Position numbers and translations under genes: made by a program
The notes under the pieces: model-generated
What the model was told of the DNA's origin: nothing
Seen by the model: only the letters and a program-made list of their open reading frames with translations
The model's database searches: none
Assembly: GCF_003584125.1 (NCBI RefSeq)
Contig: NZ_QXFL01000002.1
Coordinates: forward strand, 558,001 to 622,000
DNA from: Aurantiacibacter zhengii
Lineage (GTDB): Bacteria > Pseudomonadota > Alphaproteobacteria > Sphingomonadales > Sphingomonadaceae
Length of the DNA stretch: 64,000 nt
Direction: 5' to 3'
Shown here: in pieces, positions 1 to 9,824 of the stretch
How the letters are laid out: every line of letters begins with the position of its first letter
Position numbering within the stretch: the stretch's first letter is position 1

Positions 1-2409
1 TGTTCGATGGACTGGAGCCGCGAGCAGTTCACAATGGACGAGCACTTCACCAAGGCCGTGCTGAAGGTGTTCGTCGACCTCTACAACGACGGCCTGATCT
101 ACCGTGACAAGCGGCTGGTGAACTGGGACCCGAAGCTGCGCACCGCGATCTCCGACCTGGAGGTGGAGACGCACGATGTGCAAGGGTCTTTCTGGACCTT
201 CATCTATCCGCTGGCCGATGGCAGCGGCGATATCCGCGTTTCGACCACGCGCCCCGAAACCATGCTGGCCGACATGGCCGTGGCCGTTCATCCCGAGGAT
301 GACCGCTACAAGGATCTGGTGGCGCGCGGCGCCAAGGTGACACTGCCGATCACGGGCCGCGAAATTCCCATCGTGGCGGACGAGCACGCCGACCCCGAAC
401 TGGGTTCGGGCGCGGTGAAGATCACGCCTGGGCATGATTTCAACGACTTCGAAGTGGGCAAGCGCGCCGGGATAGCGCCTGCCGACATGCTCAACATGCT
501 CGATGCGGATGCCAACGTCTGCCAGACCGCCGACGGGCTGATCCCCGAAGATTTGGTCGGCCTCGAACGCTTCGAAGCGCGCAAGCGCGTTGTCGAGATG
601 CTGAAGGAAAGCGGCCACCTCGTGCCGCACATCACAAAGACCAAGAAGGGCGAGGAGCAGGAACTCGACGCCGAACCGCGCACCATCGCGACGCCTTTCG
701 GTGATCGCGGCGGCGTGGTGATCGAGCCGTGGCTGACCGACCAGTGGTACGTCGACGCGGAGCGTCTCGCCAGTCCACCGATCAACGCAGTAAAGTCCGG
801 TGAGATCGAGATCGTCCCCAAGACCTGGGAGAAAACGTTCTTCAACTGGATGGAAAACATCCAGCCCTGGTGCATCAGTCGACAGCTGTGGTGGGGGCAC
901 CGGATTCCGGCTTGGTACGGGCCGTCGGTTCTCGACGGAGAATTGCGCTATGACATACCGAAGGCATTCGTCGCGATGGAGACGGCGGCGGTAGAAGCGA
1001 AGGCTCGCGAATACATTCCGTATGACGGTGCGGACATTGTCATGGCACCCAGCCAGTCTGCCGCGCTTGACGCGAAAGGGAACGGCATCGGCAAGACGAT
1101 TCATCTCTGGCAGGATCCTGACGTGCTCGACACGTGGTTCTCCAGCGCCCTGTGGCCCTTCGCCACGCTCGGCTGGCCCGATGCGGAAGAGCGCGTCCAG
1201 AAGCACTACCCCAACAGCTTGCTCATCAGCGGCTTCGACATCCTGTTCTTCTGGGACGCCCGCATGATGATGATGGGCTACTACAACATGGGCGAGAGGC
1301 CGTGGGAGAAGCTGTACCTGCACGGCCTCGTCCGCGCGGCTGACGGCTCCAAGATGAGCAAGTCCAAGGGTAACGTCGTCGATCCCCTCGGCCTGATCGA
1401 CCAGTACGGCGCCGACGCACTGCGCTTCTTCATGGCGGCAATGGAAAGCCAGGGCCGCGACATCAAGATGGATGAAAAGCGGGTGGAGGGGTATCGTAAC
1501 TTCGCCACGAAGCTGTGGAACGCCACGCGCTTCTGCCAGGGCTACGGCATTGGTGCGAGCAACACGATCAAGGCACCGCCCGCCCGCCTCGCCGCCAACC
1601 AGTGGATCATCGGCGAAGTGCAGCAGACGGTGGAAGCGCTGGAAAAGGCGATGGCAGAACTGCGGTTCGATGCCGCCGCCAACCTCGTCTACCACTTCAC
1701 CTGGGACAGGTTCTGCGACTGGTACCTCGAACTGATCAAGCCTGTCCTCCAGTCCGACGAGGACGGCCCGATCCAGCAGGAAACAAGGGACGTCGCCGGG
1801 TGGGCGCTAGACCAGATCATGGTCATGCTGCACCCCTTCATGCCCTTCGTGACCGAAGAACTCTGGCATGCACAGGGGGACCGGAAGTACGACCTCATCC
1901 TTGCAAAGTGGCCCGATCCCCGTGCCGAGGTGAGCAAGGACGCGACCGACGCCATCGACTGGGTCATTGGCCTCACCACCGCCACGCGCGGGGCGCGCAA
2001 CGAACTGGGCATTTCGCCGGGAGAGAAGCTGCCTGCCTTCATCGAAAGCCCCTCCCCCCTGGCGCAGGGCGTAATCGACCGCAGCAGCGCGGCCATCGAG
2101 CGCCTTGCCCGCCTTTCCCCGATCACCGTGGGCAAAGCGCCGTCGGGCGCGGCGATGCAGGTTGGCACCGGCAGCGACGTGTTCATCGTACCGCTGGAAG
2201 GCGTGATCGACATCGATGCCGAGCGCGCTCGCCTGCAAAAGGCGCTGGCCGCTTCTCAGAAGGAAGCGAAATCGCTGGAGGGCCGCCTCGGCAACGCCAA
2301 CTTCGTCGAACGCGCCAAGCCGGAGGCGGTTGAGAAGGCCAAGGCAGACCACAGGTTCCACCTCGATGAGATCGCAAGGCTCGAGGCGGCGCTCACGCGG
2401 CTGGGGTAA
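1..2409 (+). CDS. valS: Valyl-tRNA synthetase, C-terminal part (5' end outside window)
   Basis: Charges tRNA-Val with valine in the cytosol. The frame is open from base 1, so the true start lies upstream and about 802 residues are visible. Seen: the editing (CP1) region in the first third, the class I signature KMSKS within [15 protein letters not shown] (around 1350-1380), the anticodon-binding domain with [12 protein letters not shown] (around 1830), and a C-terminal coiled-coil arm rich in Arg, Lys and Glu, typical of ValS. The HIGH motif must lie upstream. The gene ends in TAA and is followed by an inverted-repeat pair before queE. Confidence 0.97.
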   Translation, partial: CSMDWSREQFTMDEHFTKAVLKVFVDLYNDGLIYRDKRLVNWDPKLRTAISDLEVETHDVQGSFWTFIYPLADGSGDIRVSTTRPETMLADMAVAVHPEDDRYKDLVARGAKVTLPITGREIPIVADEHADPELGSGAVKITPGHDFNDFEVGKRAGIAPADMLNMLDADANVCQTADGLIPEDLVGLERFEARKRVVEMLKESGHLVPHITKTKKGEEQELDAEPRTIATPFGDRGGVVIEPWLTDQWYVDAERLASPPINAVKSGEIEIVPKTWEKTFFNWMENIQPWCISRQLWWGHRIPAWYGPSVLDGELRYDIPKAFVAMETAAVEAKAREYIPYDGADIVMAPSQSAALDAKGNGIGKTIHLWQDPDVLDTWFSSALWPFATLGWPDAEERVQKHYPNSLLISGFDILFFWDARMMMMGYYNMGERPWEKLYLHGLVRAADGSKMSKSKGNVVDPLGLIDQYGADALRFFMAAMESQGRDIKMDEKRVEGYRNFATKLWNATRFCQGYGIGASNTIKAPPARLAANQWIIGEVQQTVEALEKAMAELRFDAAANLVYHFTWDRFCDWYLELIKPVLQSDEDGPIQQETRDVAGWALDQIMVMLHPFMPFVTEELWHAQGDRKYDLILAKWPDPRAEVSKDATDAIDWVIGLTTATRGARNELGISPGEKLPAFIESPSPLAQGVIDRSSAAIERLARLSPITVGKAPSGAAMQVGTGSDVFIVPLEGVIDIDAERARLQKALAASQKEAKSLEGRLGNANFVERAKPEAVEKAKADHRFHLDEIARLEAALTRLG

Positions 2410-2424
2410 GTCTCAGTCTCCATT

Positions 2425-2519
2425 ACCGTCCGCCCTGAGCTTGTCGAAGGGCTGCCTTTTCCTCTAGCGCATTGCTGGAAGTCGAAGACCAACCCTTCGA
2501 CCAGCTCGGGGTGAGCGGG
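2425..2519. repeat. Inverted pair of a dispersed palindromic repeat (REP-like)
   Basis: Left copy 2425-2459 contains CCCTGAGCTTGTCGAAGGG. Right copy 2493-2519 is its imperfect inverse, beginning CCCTTCGACCAGCTC. The 33 bases between them would be the loop of a long hairpin. The left copy recurs at 28052-28086 and the inverse at 28382-28411, and the homology of the two left copies continues into AGCGCA. The pair lies between valS and queE, just before the chosen queE start. I recognise this sequence as a type of repeat common in sphingomonad genomes, but that comes from memory and not from a search. Confidence 0.8.
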
Positions 2520-2522
2520 TTC

Positions 2523-3257
2523 TTGAGTCTAATCCTCGCAACAGACGACACCGGCGGACCGGAAATCTTCGCCTCCGTGCAGGGCGAAGGGCCCAGCGCG
2601 GGGACGCCGGTCGCCTTCGTCCGCCTGTCGCGCTGCAACCTTGCCTGCGTGTGGTGCGACACCGCATATACCTGGCGTTTCGAAGGTGACGAGCGGCCGC
2701 ACCGTTCCGGCGAGCACTTCGACCGCAAGGCCAACCAGGTTGAGCTCGACGAAGCCGAGGTGGCGCATCGCATTGCCGCGCTTGGGCAAAAGCGCCTCGT
2801 CATTACCGGCGGAGAGCCGACAATGCAGGCGGGCAAGCTCGCCGCCATGCTGGAACACCTGCCCGACATGCAGGTGGAGATCGAGACCAATGGCACCGTC
2901 GCCCCGCCCGCGCAGTTGGACGTGCGGGTGGACCAGTACAACGTCAGTCCCAAGCTGGCGCATAGCGGCAACCCTGCCCACCTCGCCCTGAAACCGGACA
3001 TGCTGGATCGCTGGGCAACGGACGAGCGCGCTTTTTTCAAGTTCGTGCTGGCCCATCCGGACGATCTCGATGGTGTCCTGCGCATCGTGCGCGAACACAT
3101 GATCCCCCCACAGCGCGTTTTCCTGATGCCCGAGGGGACCGACAGCAAGACTTTGCGCAGCCGCATGGAATGGCTCGTGCCGCTATGCCTGCAACATGGC
3201 TTCCGCCTGTCCGACCGCCTGCATATCCACCTGTTCGGTGACACGAGGGGGAGTTAA
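2523..3257 (+). CDS. queE: 7-carboxy-7-deazaguanine synthase (radical SAM)
   Basis: Converts 6-carboxytetrahydropterin to 7-carboxy-7-deazaguanine in queuosine/preQ0 synthesis. The radical SAM cluster motif CNLACVWC (CX3CX2C) follows the family N-terminus PEIFASVQGEGP; ITGGEPT and IETNGT are the usual SAM and substrate motifs. Length is about 244 aa. The frame is open back to a TTG at 2472, but the stretch 2472-2522 lies inside the palindromic repeat and has no counterpart in the family, so I prefer TTG at 2523 (MSLILATDD...). A GTG at 2511 is also possible. No other queuosine gene is nearby. Confidence 0.9.
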   Translation: MSLILATDDTGGPEIFASVQGEGPSAGTPVAFVRLSRCNLACVWCDTAYTWRFEGDERPHRSGEHFDRKANQVELDEAEVAHRIAALGQKRLVITGGEPTMQAGKLAAMLEHLPDMQVEIETNGTVAPPAQLDVRVDQYNVSPKLAHSGNPAHLALKPDMLDRWATDERAFFKFVLAHPDDLDGVLRIVREHMIPPQRVFLMPEGTDSKTLRSRMEWLVPLCLQHGFRLSDRLHIHLFGDTRGS

Positions 3258-3516
3258 GGGTTTGTTTTTCGATCCGACCTCCGTCGGATCGTCCTCGCTA
3301 GACGCGCTTCGCTACGCTACGCGCCCGCTGCGGACGGCCGTTCGGCCTTGCGCCCTGCTGGGCGCAGGGCGTCCTGATTACGAACCCATTTAAGGCGCAC
3401 AATTCGGTCGCGACTAGCGAACGACAGAGCGCGACTGCGCGACCGCAGGTGCCGCGCAGCGAAGCGGAGCGAACAGCACCGAGGACGCTCCGGCGGAGGC
3501 CGAAGCGGAAAGCAAG
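3258..3516. other. Intergenic region with short hairpins
   Basis: No gene is seen between the convergent queE and the HerA-like ATPase. A 9-bp perfect stem, CGATCCGAC with GTCGGATCG, lies about 3270-3292 and may act as a terminator, although no T-tract follows. Several further GC-rich short inverted repeats follow up to 3510. Confidence 0.5.
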
Positions 3517-5247
3517 CTACGTCCCCTGTGCGCGCCAGCGCTGGACGGTGCGGTAGACCGCGTCTTCCTCGCCGCCGCCGTGGCTCCACAGCTCGACGAA
3601 GCTTGGGTCTTCGGAAGCGGGTCGCTTGCTTTCTTCAAGGTTGTCGAACGCCACGCGGATCGGGATCGATACGCCCTCGCCGCAAATAATGCATTCGCGG
3701 TTGCGCAGCGCCGGGATCGAATCGAGGAAGCCGCGCGCCCCTTCGGGCATGGCAGCTTTCACGAACGCCTGATCGCGATCGTTGTTGAGACGCATCGAAA
3801 TGATAGTGCCGCACTGCGACAGCACGCCTTCGGCAAGATCGGACGGGCGCTGCGTGATGAGACCCAGCGAAATGCCGTACTTTCGGCCTTCCTTGGCGAT
3901 GCGCGAAAGCACGCGGCCCACCGAGTTTCCATCCGCATTCCGCTCGTTGGGAACGTAGCGGTGCGCTTCCTCGCACACCAGCAGGATGGGATTGGTCTTC
4001 TCGTTGCGGCCCCAGATCGCGAAATCGAACACCAGGCGGCTGAGCACGGCGACCACCGTGCTGGTGATGTCGGACGGCACGCCCGACACGTCGACGATGG
4101 AAATGGGCTTGCCGCCGCCGGGCATGCGGAAAATCTTGGAAATGAACTCGCCCATGGTGTCGCCCACCAGCATGCCCGAGAACATGAACTGGTAGCGCGG
4201 ATCGGCTTTCAGTTCCTCGATCTTGGTCTTGATACGCATGTAGGGGGCGGTGTTGGTCGCCTTGTCCAGCTTGCCCATTTCATCCTGCACCAGGTTGGTG
4301 AGATCGGACAGCAGGTAGGGAATCGGCGAATCGACGGTGATCTTGCCCATAGATTGCGCCAGCCGGTTCTTGCTGCGCGCCGCCAGCAGGCACTTTGCCA
4401 GGATGTCCTTGTCGTTCTGCAGGTCGTTACCGCTCGATTTCAGCAGCACTTCGCAGTGCTCCTCGAAATTCATCAGCCAGTACGGCATCTGCAGGTTGGA
4501 GACGTCGAAGATCATCCCGTAGTTCTTGAACGCAGCGGAATATTCGCCGTGCGGGTCGATCATCAGCACGTGGCCCTGCGGCGCTGCCTCGCAGATGCGG
4601 TGCAGGATCAGCGCGGCGCTGGTGGATTTACCCGTACCGGTGGAGCCTAGCAGGGCGAAGTGTTTGCCCAGCATGGCGTCGATATACATGCCGGCGCGAA
4701 TGTCCGTGGTGGGATAGACGGTGCCTATCTGGATCGCGCTGCGCCCGTCGCTGGAATAGATCTGGCGAAGGTCTTCGGTCGTTGCCGGGAATACCAGCGC
4801 GCCGGGAATGGGATAGCGGGTCACGCCGCGGCGGAAGCTGTGGATCTTGCCCGTCAGGCGTTCCTCCATCCCCTCGCCCATGAAATCGATATTCGCGACC
4901 ACCGAATTGCCCGCACCGCGGCGGTCCTGTTTCTGGTCACGCACACTGGCGAGCAGCCAGCCGTCGCGAGTGCGGATCTTGATCTGGCTGCCGACCTGTC
5001 CCGCCAGTGCGATAGAGGGGTCGGAATGGTCCATGCACTCGTTCAGCCGCTCCAGGTCCAGTGCGATCTGCGAGCCGGAACCGGCAACGTCCAGCACCAC
5101 GCCGATAGGCTGGCGGGCGAGTTCCAGCGCTTCCTCTTCGCCAGAGCCGGCGGGGGCAGCCGGAGCAGGAGCGGAAGGCGCGTGCGCTTCGGCTTCGGTG
5201 GCTCTCACCGAATTGAAGCTCGACGTACGACCAGGCATTTCATTCAT
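3517..5247 (-). CDS. HerA-like (DUF87) ATPase
   Basis: Predicted hexameric FtsK/HerA-superfamily ATPase of 576 aa. Visible: an Ala/Pro-rich disordered N-terminus (about residues 18-38), a small beta-barrel HAS-like domain (about 45-150), Walker A GSTGTGKST at residues 201-209, a DPHGEY motif after it, and Walker B LLVCEEAH about residues 422-429. In archaea HerA works with the NurA nuclease in DNA end processing; no NurA-like gene is adjacent, so the role here is unknown. ATG at 5247 is used; an in-frame ATG three codons later is possible. Confidence 0.85.
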   Translation of the reverse strand: MNEMPGRTSSFNSVRATEAEAHAPSAPAPAAPAGSGEEEALELARQPIGVVLDVAGSGSQIALDLERLNECMDHSDPSIALAGQVGSQIKIRTRDGWLLASVRDQKQDRRGAGNSVVANIDFMGEGMEERLTGKIHSFRRGVTRYPIPGALVFPATTEDLRQIYSSDGRSAIQIGTVYPTTDIRAGMYIDAMLGKHFALLGSTGTGKSTSAALILHRICEAAPQGHVLMIDPHGEYSAAFKNYGMIFDVSNLQMPYWLMNFEEHCEVLLKSSGNDLQNDKDILAKCLLAARSKNRLAQSMGKITVDSPIPYLLSDLTNLVQDEMGKLDKATNTAPYMRIKTKIEELKADPRYQFMFSGMLVGDTMGEFISKIFRMPGGGKPISIVDVSGVPSDITSTVVAVLSRLVFDFAIWGRNEKTNPILLVCEEAHRYVPNERNADGNSVGRVLSRIAKEGRKYGISLGLITQRPSDLAEGVLSQCGTIISMRLNNDRDQAFVKAAMPEGARGFLDSIPALRNRECIICGEGVSIPIRVAFDNLEESKRPASEDPSFVELWSHGGGEEDAVYRTVQRWRAQGT

Positions 5248-5344
5248 GAGTTACGCTCTCGACCCAGTTAATTACGGGTCGGGCGATACCCCGATCGAGG
5301 TTAAGATCGCATAAATCCTGAAGAAAAGCCTGCGGCGCCGGCGA

Positions 5345-6112
5345 TCATACCAGGGCGAAAAGCCGGCCAGCGGCCCAGCCCATGAAAACCGAAAGACCGA
5401 CAGCGAAGAGGCCATAAAAAAAGGAGTAATCGTTCGCCGCTTCCTCAACGCCCAGTTCGAAGCCTTCCTTGAACACCTGCACCTCTGACGTGGCAGACGA
5501 GATCACCCGGCCATCGTAGATCGCGAAGGTTTCGGCCACGTACCGTCCGGAAACCACGTTCGAGGGGATGGGAATGTCGGCGCGGTAGAGCACCCCTTGT
5601 GAAATCTCCACGCCGGTGTCGTACTGGCCGTAAAGCCCCTGCCGCTGCCGCAGGTCCACCAGCCCCTCTGCAAAACGTTGCTGCTCGGCAGGATCGATGG
5701 ATCCCGATGGCGAGAGCTGCAGGTAGTCCAGCCCAAGCTCGTAGATGGCCGCCGTGCGTTCATCGACGATGTCGAGCACGGGGCGCGAACTGGCGATGGC
5801 GTAGAACGAGGGCACGGACCTGTAGGCGGTATCGTCCGAATTGACCCAGATGCCGAAGAAACGGTCCTTCTCGCGCACCAGGATCGGCTCGCTCGGCCCC
5901 TTCAGCACGACGACGACATCGTATTGCGCATCGCTGTCCGCCGGATCCAGCACCGCACCGTAAAGCAGGAGGTTGGCCCCGGTGAAGCCCTGCCGCAAGA
6001 CGATCTCGTGCTGCGAGATGTCGGGCACGAGGATCGGATCCTCGCTCTGCGCCAAGGCTGGCGCCTGAGCGGCGACGATCAGTGCGAGGAAGAAGGCAAG
6101 CAGGCGCATCAT
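5345..6112 (-). CDS. TIGR02186-type membrane protein
   Basis: About 255 aa with an N-terminal signal peptide (MRLLAFFLALIVAAQAPALA), a long extracytoplasmic beta-rich domain, and one C-terminal membrane segment (FFYGLFAVGLSVFMGWAAGRLF). The start ATG overlaps the TGA of the upstream exporter gene (ATGA), so the two are translationally coupled. This family is habitually found beside TSUP exporters, which suggests a periplasmic accessory to the transporter; its biochemical role is not known. An ATG one codon downstream is equally possible. Confidence 0.85.
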   Translation of the reverse strand: MMRLLAFFLALIVAAQAPALAQSEDPILVPDISQHEIVLRQGFTGANLLLYGAVLDPADSDAQYDVVVVLKGPSEPILVREKDRFFGIWVNSDDTAYRSVPSFYAIASSRPVLDIVDERTAAIYELGLDYLQLSPSGSIDPAEQQRFAEGLVDLRQRQGLYGQYDTGVEISQGVLYRADIPIPSNVVSGRYVAETFAIYDGRVISSATSEVQVFKEGFELGVEEAANDYSFFYGLFAVGLSVFMGWAAGRLFALV

Positions 6113-7041
6113 AGCGGCACCACCGTGTAGACTTCGGCTGGTCGCACGCCCAGGCCATAGGCCATCTGCAACGCAATCACGAGCACGATCGCCGCGAGCA
6201 CCAGGCGCAGATGCTCCGGCTTCGCAAATCCGGCGATCTTCGTTCCCAGCTGCGCCCCGGTGACGGAGCCCAGCAGCAAGAGGCCCGCCAGCACGATATC
6301 CACCGCGCGTGTCGTAAAGGCGTGCACCATCGTCACCAGCATGGTGATGAACAGGATGTTGAACAGGCTGGTGCCGACCACGACGCGGGCACTCATCCCC
6401 AGGATATAGAGCATGGCCGGCACCATGATGAAGCCGCCGCCAACGCCCATCAGCATGGTGAGGATGCCCACCACCACGCCCAGGATAAGCGGGCCGAGAG
6501 GCGAAATGTAGAGGCCCGAGCGATAGAAGCGCCAGCGGTAGGGAAGCCCGGCAATCATCGGGTGGTGCCGACGCTTTGCCGTCTGCCGCTTTCCGCCGTC
6601 CGCGCCGCCACCGCCGAATCGGCCCGGCCACAGCTCCTGCAGCGCCTCGCGTCCCATCAGGCCGCCGATGGTCCCCAACAGCAGCACATAGAGGATATTG
6701 ATGACAACATCGATCTGGCCAACCGCCCGCAGCAGGTTGAACAGCAGCGCGCCGATGAGTGCGCCGACCATGCCGCCCGCCACGATCACGCCGCCGATCT
6801 GGTAGTCCACGCCGTTCTTGCGGCTATGGGCGAATACGCCGGAAACGCTGGCACCGGTCACCTGCGTAGCGGCAGAAGCGGCGGCCACGGTGGGCGGAAT
6901 GCCATAGAAGATCAGCAACGGCGTGGTGAGAAAACCTCCACCCACTCCGAAGACTCCCGACAAGATGCCCGTAGCCACGCCAAGCGCGACGATAACGAGA
7001 CCGTCGACAGCAAGATTGGCGATGGGGAGATAGACATCCAT
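6109..7041 (-). CDS. TSUP (TauE/SafE) family transporter
   Basis: Inner-membrane permease of 310 aa with about eight hydrophobic segments in two homologous halves. The half-repeat signatures GVFGVGGGFLTTPLL near the N-terminus and GVGGGFIMVPAMLYILG in the second half are diagnostic. The family exports sulfite, sulfoacetate or related small organic anions; the substrate cannot be read from sequence. A Gly- and Lys-rich cytoplasmic loop (GGGGADGGKRQTAKRRHH) separates the halves. Overlaps the TIGR02186 gene by 4 bp. Confidence 0.9.
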   Translation of the reverse strand: MDVYLPIANLAVDGLVIVALGVATGILSGVFGVGGGFLTTPLLIFYGIPPTVAAASAATQVTGASVSGVFAHSRKNGVDYQIGGVIVAGGMVGALIGALLFNLLRAVGQIDVVINILYVLLLGTIGGLMGREALQELWPGRFGGGGADGGKRQTAKRRHHPMIAGLPYRWRFYRSGLYISPLGPLILGVVVGILTMLMGVGGGFIMVPAMLYILGMSARVVVGTSLFNILFITMLVTMVHAFTTRAVDIVLAGLLLLGSVTGAQLGTKIAGFAKPEHLRLVLAAIVLVIALQMAYGLGVRPAEVYTVVPL

Positions 7042-7095
7042 TACCTGCGCCTAATGCAAAGGCGCGGTTGATTGAAGGTGAATGCTGCGCTGCGA

Positions 7096-8277
7096 TTAAA
7101 AACCTGCCGTCAGTGTGAGCGCAGGGCCACTCGCAGGTTCGGCATCACCGGCAACACGGAACCGGTAATCTGCCGAAAGGCGCCCGCGCGCCTGGCCCAT
7201 GCGGAAGCTCACGCCCGCGCTTGGTCCGACATCCAGCCGCTGCGCATCGTCCTGCGCCCCGCCCCACACGCCGCCGCCCGCCGTCAGGCGGAATTTGTCC
7301 GTGCCAAACAGTTTGCGTGAAACACGCGCCTGCCCATCGACGAAAGGCGTCGCAAATTCGCCGGTGACATAGCCGCCCTGGACGTAGGCCTCTGCCGTGA
7401 ACCCGGCAGGCAGGGCGAACGGGGCAAGTTCGCTTACGGCAAAGGCAGCCCCGCGCAGCTCGGTCCCGGCGTCGGTCTCGCTCAACCGCGCTTCCGCGGC
7501 CAGCCGCACCGGCACGGAAGCCAGCGGCCGCGCCGAGGCACCTAGCGCGACATCGGTCTCGCTCGCGCCGTCCAGCGCCCGGGTGGCCCGCATGTAGAGC
7601 CGGGGCGCATGACCGCTGCCGCGATCGATCCGGTAACGGACCACCGCGCCTACCTGGCTGCGGCCATAGCTGGGGCGGCCCGACGTGATCGGCGTGGTGG
7701 TATCATCGCGCCACAGCGCCCACAGGTCCATCGACCAGCGCCGACCACTATCCACATCGGCATCGGCAAATTCGCGCGTCGAGGACGGTGCATAGACGGC
7801 TCCCGGTGCGATCGGCCCCGCGCCGCGGCGGTATGGCAGGGCTTGCCCGGTCTGCACCCCGCTGCGGTAGCCCGCGGCCAGCAGCATGGTGTGGGCATTC
7901 ATGAGATCGGCGCCACGCATCCCTGCCCTGCCCGGTACCATCCGCCTGGCATCACGGTCCTGTTCTTCCGGCAGGCCGAAATCGGGCCTGCGCAGGGGTT
8001 CGGGCGCGGGCGACCGCAGCAGGTCTGCTGGAGCGGCACGATCCTTGGATAGAGGCAGTATTATCTGCGCCGGCGCGCTCCGGTCGGACTGCCGTACCGG
8101 GGGGATCTGCGTCTGATCCGCCATCTCCTGCGCCAGCATATCGGGAAGGATCGGGCCGGTTGCCGGGGCGAGCGGGGACTCCCACAGTGCGATGCGCAGC
8201 ACGATCCAGGCACCTAGCACCATGCCAAAAGACATCAGCGGCCACCCGCGCCTGGCCTGCCTGCCCGGCGCTGTCAT
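7096..8277 (-). CDS. Membrane-anchored NfrA-like beta-rich protein (hypothetical)
   Basis: 393 aa. A short basic N-terminus is followed by a membrane anchor or uncleaved signal (WPLMSFGMVLGAWIVLRIALW), then a Pro/Arg-rich linker (about residues 45-120) and a C-terminal half rich in alternating beta-strand-like segments ending in Leu-Thr-Ala-Gly-Phe, compatible with an outer-membrane barrel. It overlaps the glycosyltransferase gene upstream by 4 bp. The pairing resembles NfrA/NfrB of enterobacteria, where NfrA is the outer-membrane part of an N4-receptor/exopolysaccharide system. Homology to NfrA is inferred from context and composition only. Confidence 0.65.
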   Translation of the reverse strand: MTAPGRQARRGWPLMSFGMVLGAWIVLRIALWESPLAPATGPILPDMLAQEMADQTQIPPVRQSDRSAPAQIILPLSKDRAAPADLLRSPAPEPLRRPDFGLPEEQDRDARRMVPGRAGMRGADLMNAHTMLLAAGYRSGVQTGQALPYRRGAGPIAPGAVYAPSSTREFADADVDSGRRWSMDLWALWRDDTTTPITSGRPSYGRSQVGAVVRYRIDRGSGHAPRLYMRATRALDGASETDVALGASARPLASVPVRLAAEARLSETDAGTELRGAAFAVSELAPFALPAGFTAEAYVQGGYVTGEFATPFVDGQARVSRKLFGTDKFRLTAGGGVWGGAQDDAQRLDVGPSAGVSFRMGQARGRLSADYRFRVAGDAEPASGPALTLTAGF

Positions 8278-9677
8278 TGCGACAATTCCAGCCTGACCGC
8301 GCGCGCCGGATGCGCGTCATGCTCGGTCTTTTCCCATAGCGGCGAGGCCCCGCGCAGCGTCTTCGCATAGGCGAAAAGGGCGCGGTATCCGGCCATGATC
8401 GCAATGACATTCGCCACGGGAATGCGCAGCACGGCCCGCATCCCCTCACGCGCGCCGTATTCCATGCGGGTGAAAGTGAAGCGCATGAAAGCCCGCCAGG
8501 CAAAGCTGGCAAGATTGAGCGCCACAAGTGCAAGCAGCAGGCCGCTTGGTTCCCAAGATGAAGGCAGGCCCGCCGCCTTCAGTCCGGCAAGCACCAGTGC
8601 CAGCAAGAACAGGGTATAGCCGCTGAACAGCACCAGGGCAGACAGCGGGCCGCGCCTGTCGCGCATGCGCATCCACCATTCGCCCGGTCCGCCGGTCCAG
8701 CCCAGCCGGTCCCACCCCTGCAGGGCGATGCCGTGCATCCAGCGCGCTTTCTGGCGAACGGCATGGCCAAGCTGGTTGGGGAAATAGGCCCGGGTGGCGA
8801 CCAGTTGCCCGTCATCGCCGCGTACCCGCAGGAACCGCGACCGACCGCCCAGCGCCGCAACCTTTACTCCCAGTTCGTAATCTTCGGTGAGCGAATCCTC
8901 GTCGAAGGGGGTATCGCGCCCCGCATCGCGGGCGATCCGGGCCAGCATGCCGCGTCCGAAAGCACAGCCGACACCGGCGGCGGGCAGGCTGGCGCCCAGT
9001 TCGCCACGAACCACCATCGCCTTGCCATGCGCTTCGGCAAATTCCTCGCAATAGTGGCTGCCGATCCAGCGCGATCCCTCCTGCGGCATCGGCAGGACGG
9101 GCAGTTGCACGAAGTCGGCAGTACCGATTGCCCGGTCGAGCAGGGCCAGAGCGGCGGGATCCACCATGTCTTCCGCATCGTGCAGCACCACCATGCGGGC
9201 CATGCGCCCCTCGCGCAGTTCGTCGTGTCGCAGTGCTGCGTAAATGCGGTTCAGACAGTCGGCCTTGGTGGAAGGACCCAAACGGTCATGCACCACGATC
9301 CGCACGCGCCGATCGCCCCTTGCTCCGCGCGCGGCAGCCTCCAGCGTGGCGGGATCGTTGCGGTAGACCCCGACGTAAAGCCGCAGATCAGCCTGCGGCC
9401 AGACGGCGAGCGCGTGGGAAAGCGTGTCGGCGATGACGCTGGCTTCCTGCCATGCCGGGATCAGCACCGCTGCCCGTCCGGAAAGCTGGCGGTGGTGGAT
9501 TTCGCCGCGAGCCAGCACCGGTGTTTCGGCTCGACCGGAAAAGCGCAGCCAGAGCCACGCCAGGTCCATGCCGAATTCGTCAATCGCGCCAAGCAGGAAG
9601 AAAAAACCTGCAAACAACAGCAACTCGTGTTCGGCCAGCGCCAGCCATTGCAGCGCGGTCGACGCGGTATCCCCCAT
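8274..9677 (-). CDS. NfrB-like membrane glycosyltransferase (GT2)
   Basis: 467 aa. One N-terminal membrane segment (LLLFAGFFFLLGAIDEFGMD), a GT-A domain starting at AVLIPAWQEASVI with the acidic motif DAED, the acceptor signature EDYELG and the RQKARW motif, then two to three C-terminal membrane segments. This is the processive family-2 glycosyltransferase layout with closest resemblance to the enzyme part of phage-N4 adsorption protein B. E. coli NfrB is much longer because of a C-terminal MshEN-type domain; nothing like that is visible here. Likely makes an envelope polysaccharide with the adjacent NfrA-like protein. Confidence 0.82.
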   Translation of the reverse strand: MGDTASTALQWLALAEHELLLFAGFFFLLGAIDEFGMDLAWLWLRFSGRAETPVLARGEIHHRQLSGRAAVLIPAWQEASVIADTLSHALAVWPQADLRLYVGVYRNDPATLEAAARGARGDRRVRIVVHDRLGPSTKADCLNRIYAALRHDELREGRMARMVVLHDAEDMVDPAALALLDRAIGTADFVQLPVLPMPQEGSRWIGSHYCEEFAEAHGKAMVVRGELGASLPAAGVGCAFGRGMLARIARDAGRDTPFDEDSLTEDYELGVKVAALGGRSRFLRVRGDDGQLVATRAYFPNQLGHAVRQKARWMHGIALQGWDRLGWTGGPGEWWMRMRDRRGPLSALVLFSGYTLFLLALVLAGLKAAGLPSSWEPSGLLLALVALNLASFAWRAFMRFTFTRMEYGAREGMRAVLRIPVANVIAIMAGYRALFAYAKTLRGASPLWEKTEHDAHPARAVRLELSQ

Positions 9678-9824
9678 CTCGGAGCCCCTGACCTAAGTAG
9701 TTGTAGCTAGGGATAAAGCTTGCCACGCAAAAGGCAACACGGCGGTATTTTCCCGTACCTGCATACCTGCCTGCAATTTTTGCGGGCTTGCATCTGCTGT
9801 CGATTTTGGGGAAGGGCTCTGACC

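Noticed and set aside
5345-6631. A 428-codon version of the TIGR02186 gene
   Set aside because: The first 170 codons overlap the TSUP gene out of frame and the signal peptide starts at 6112.
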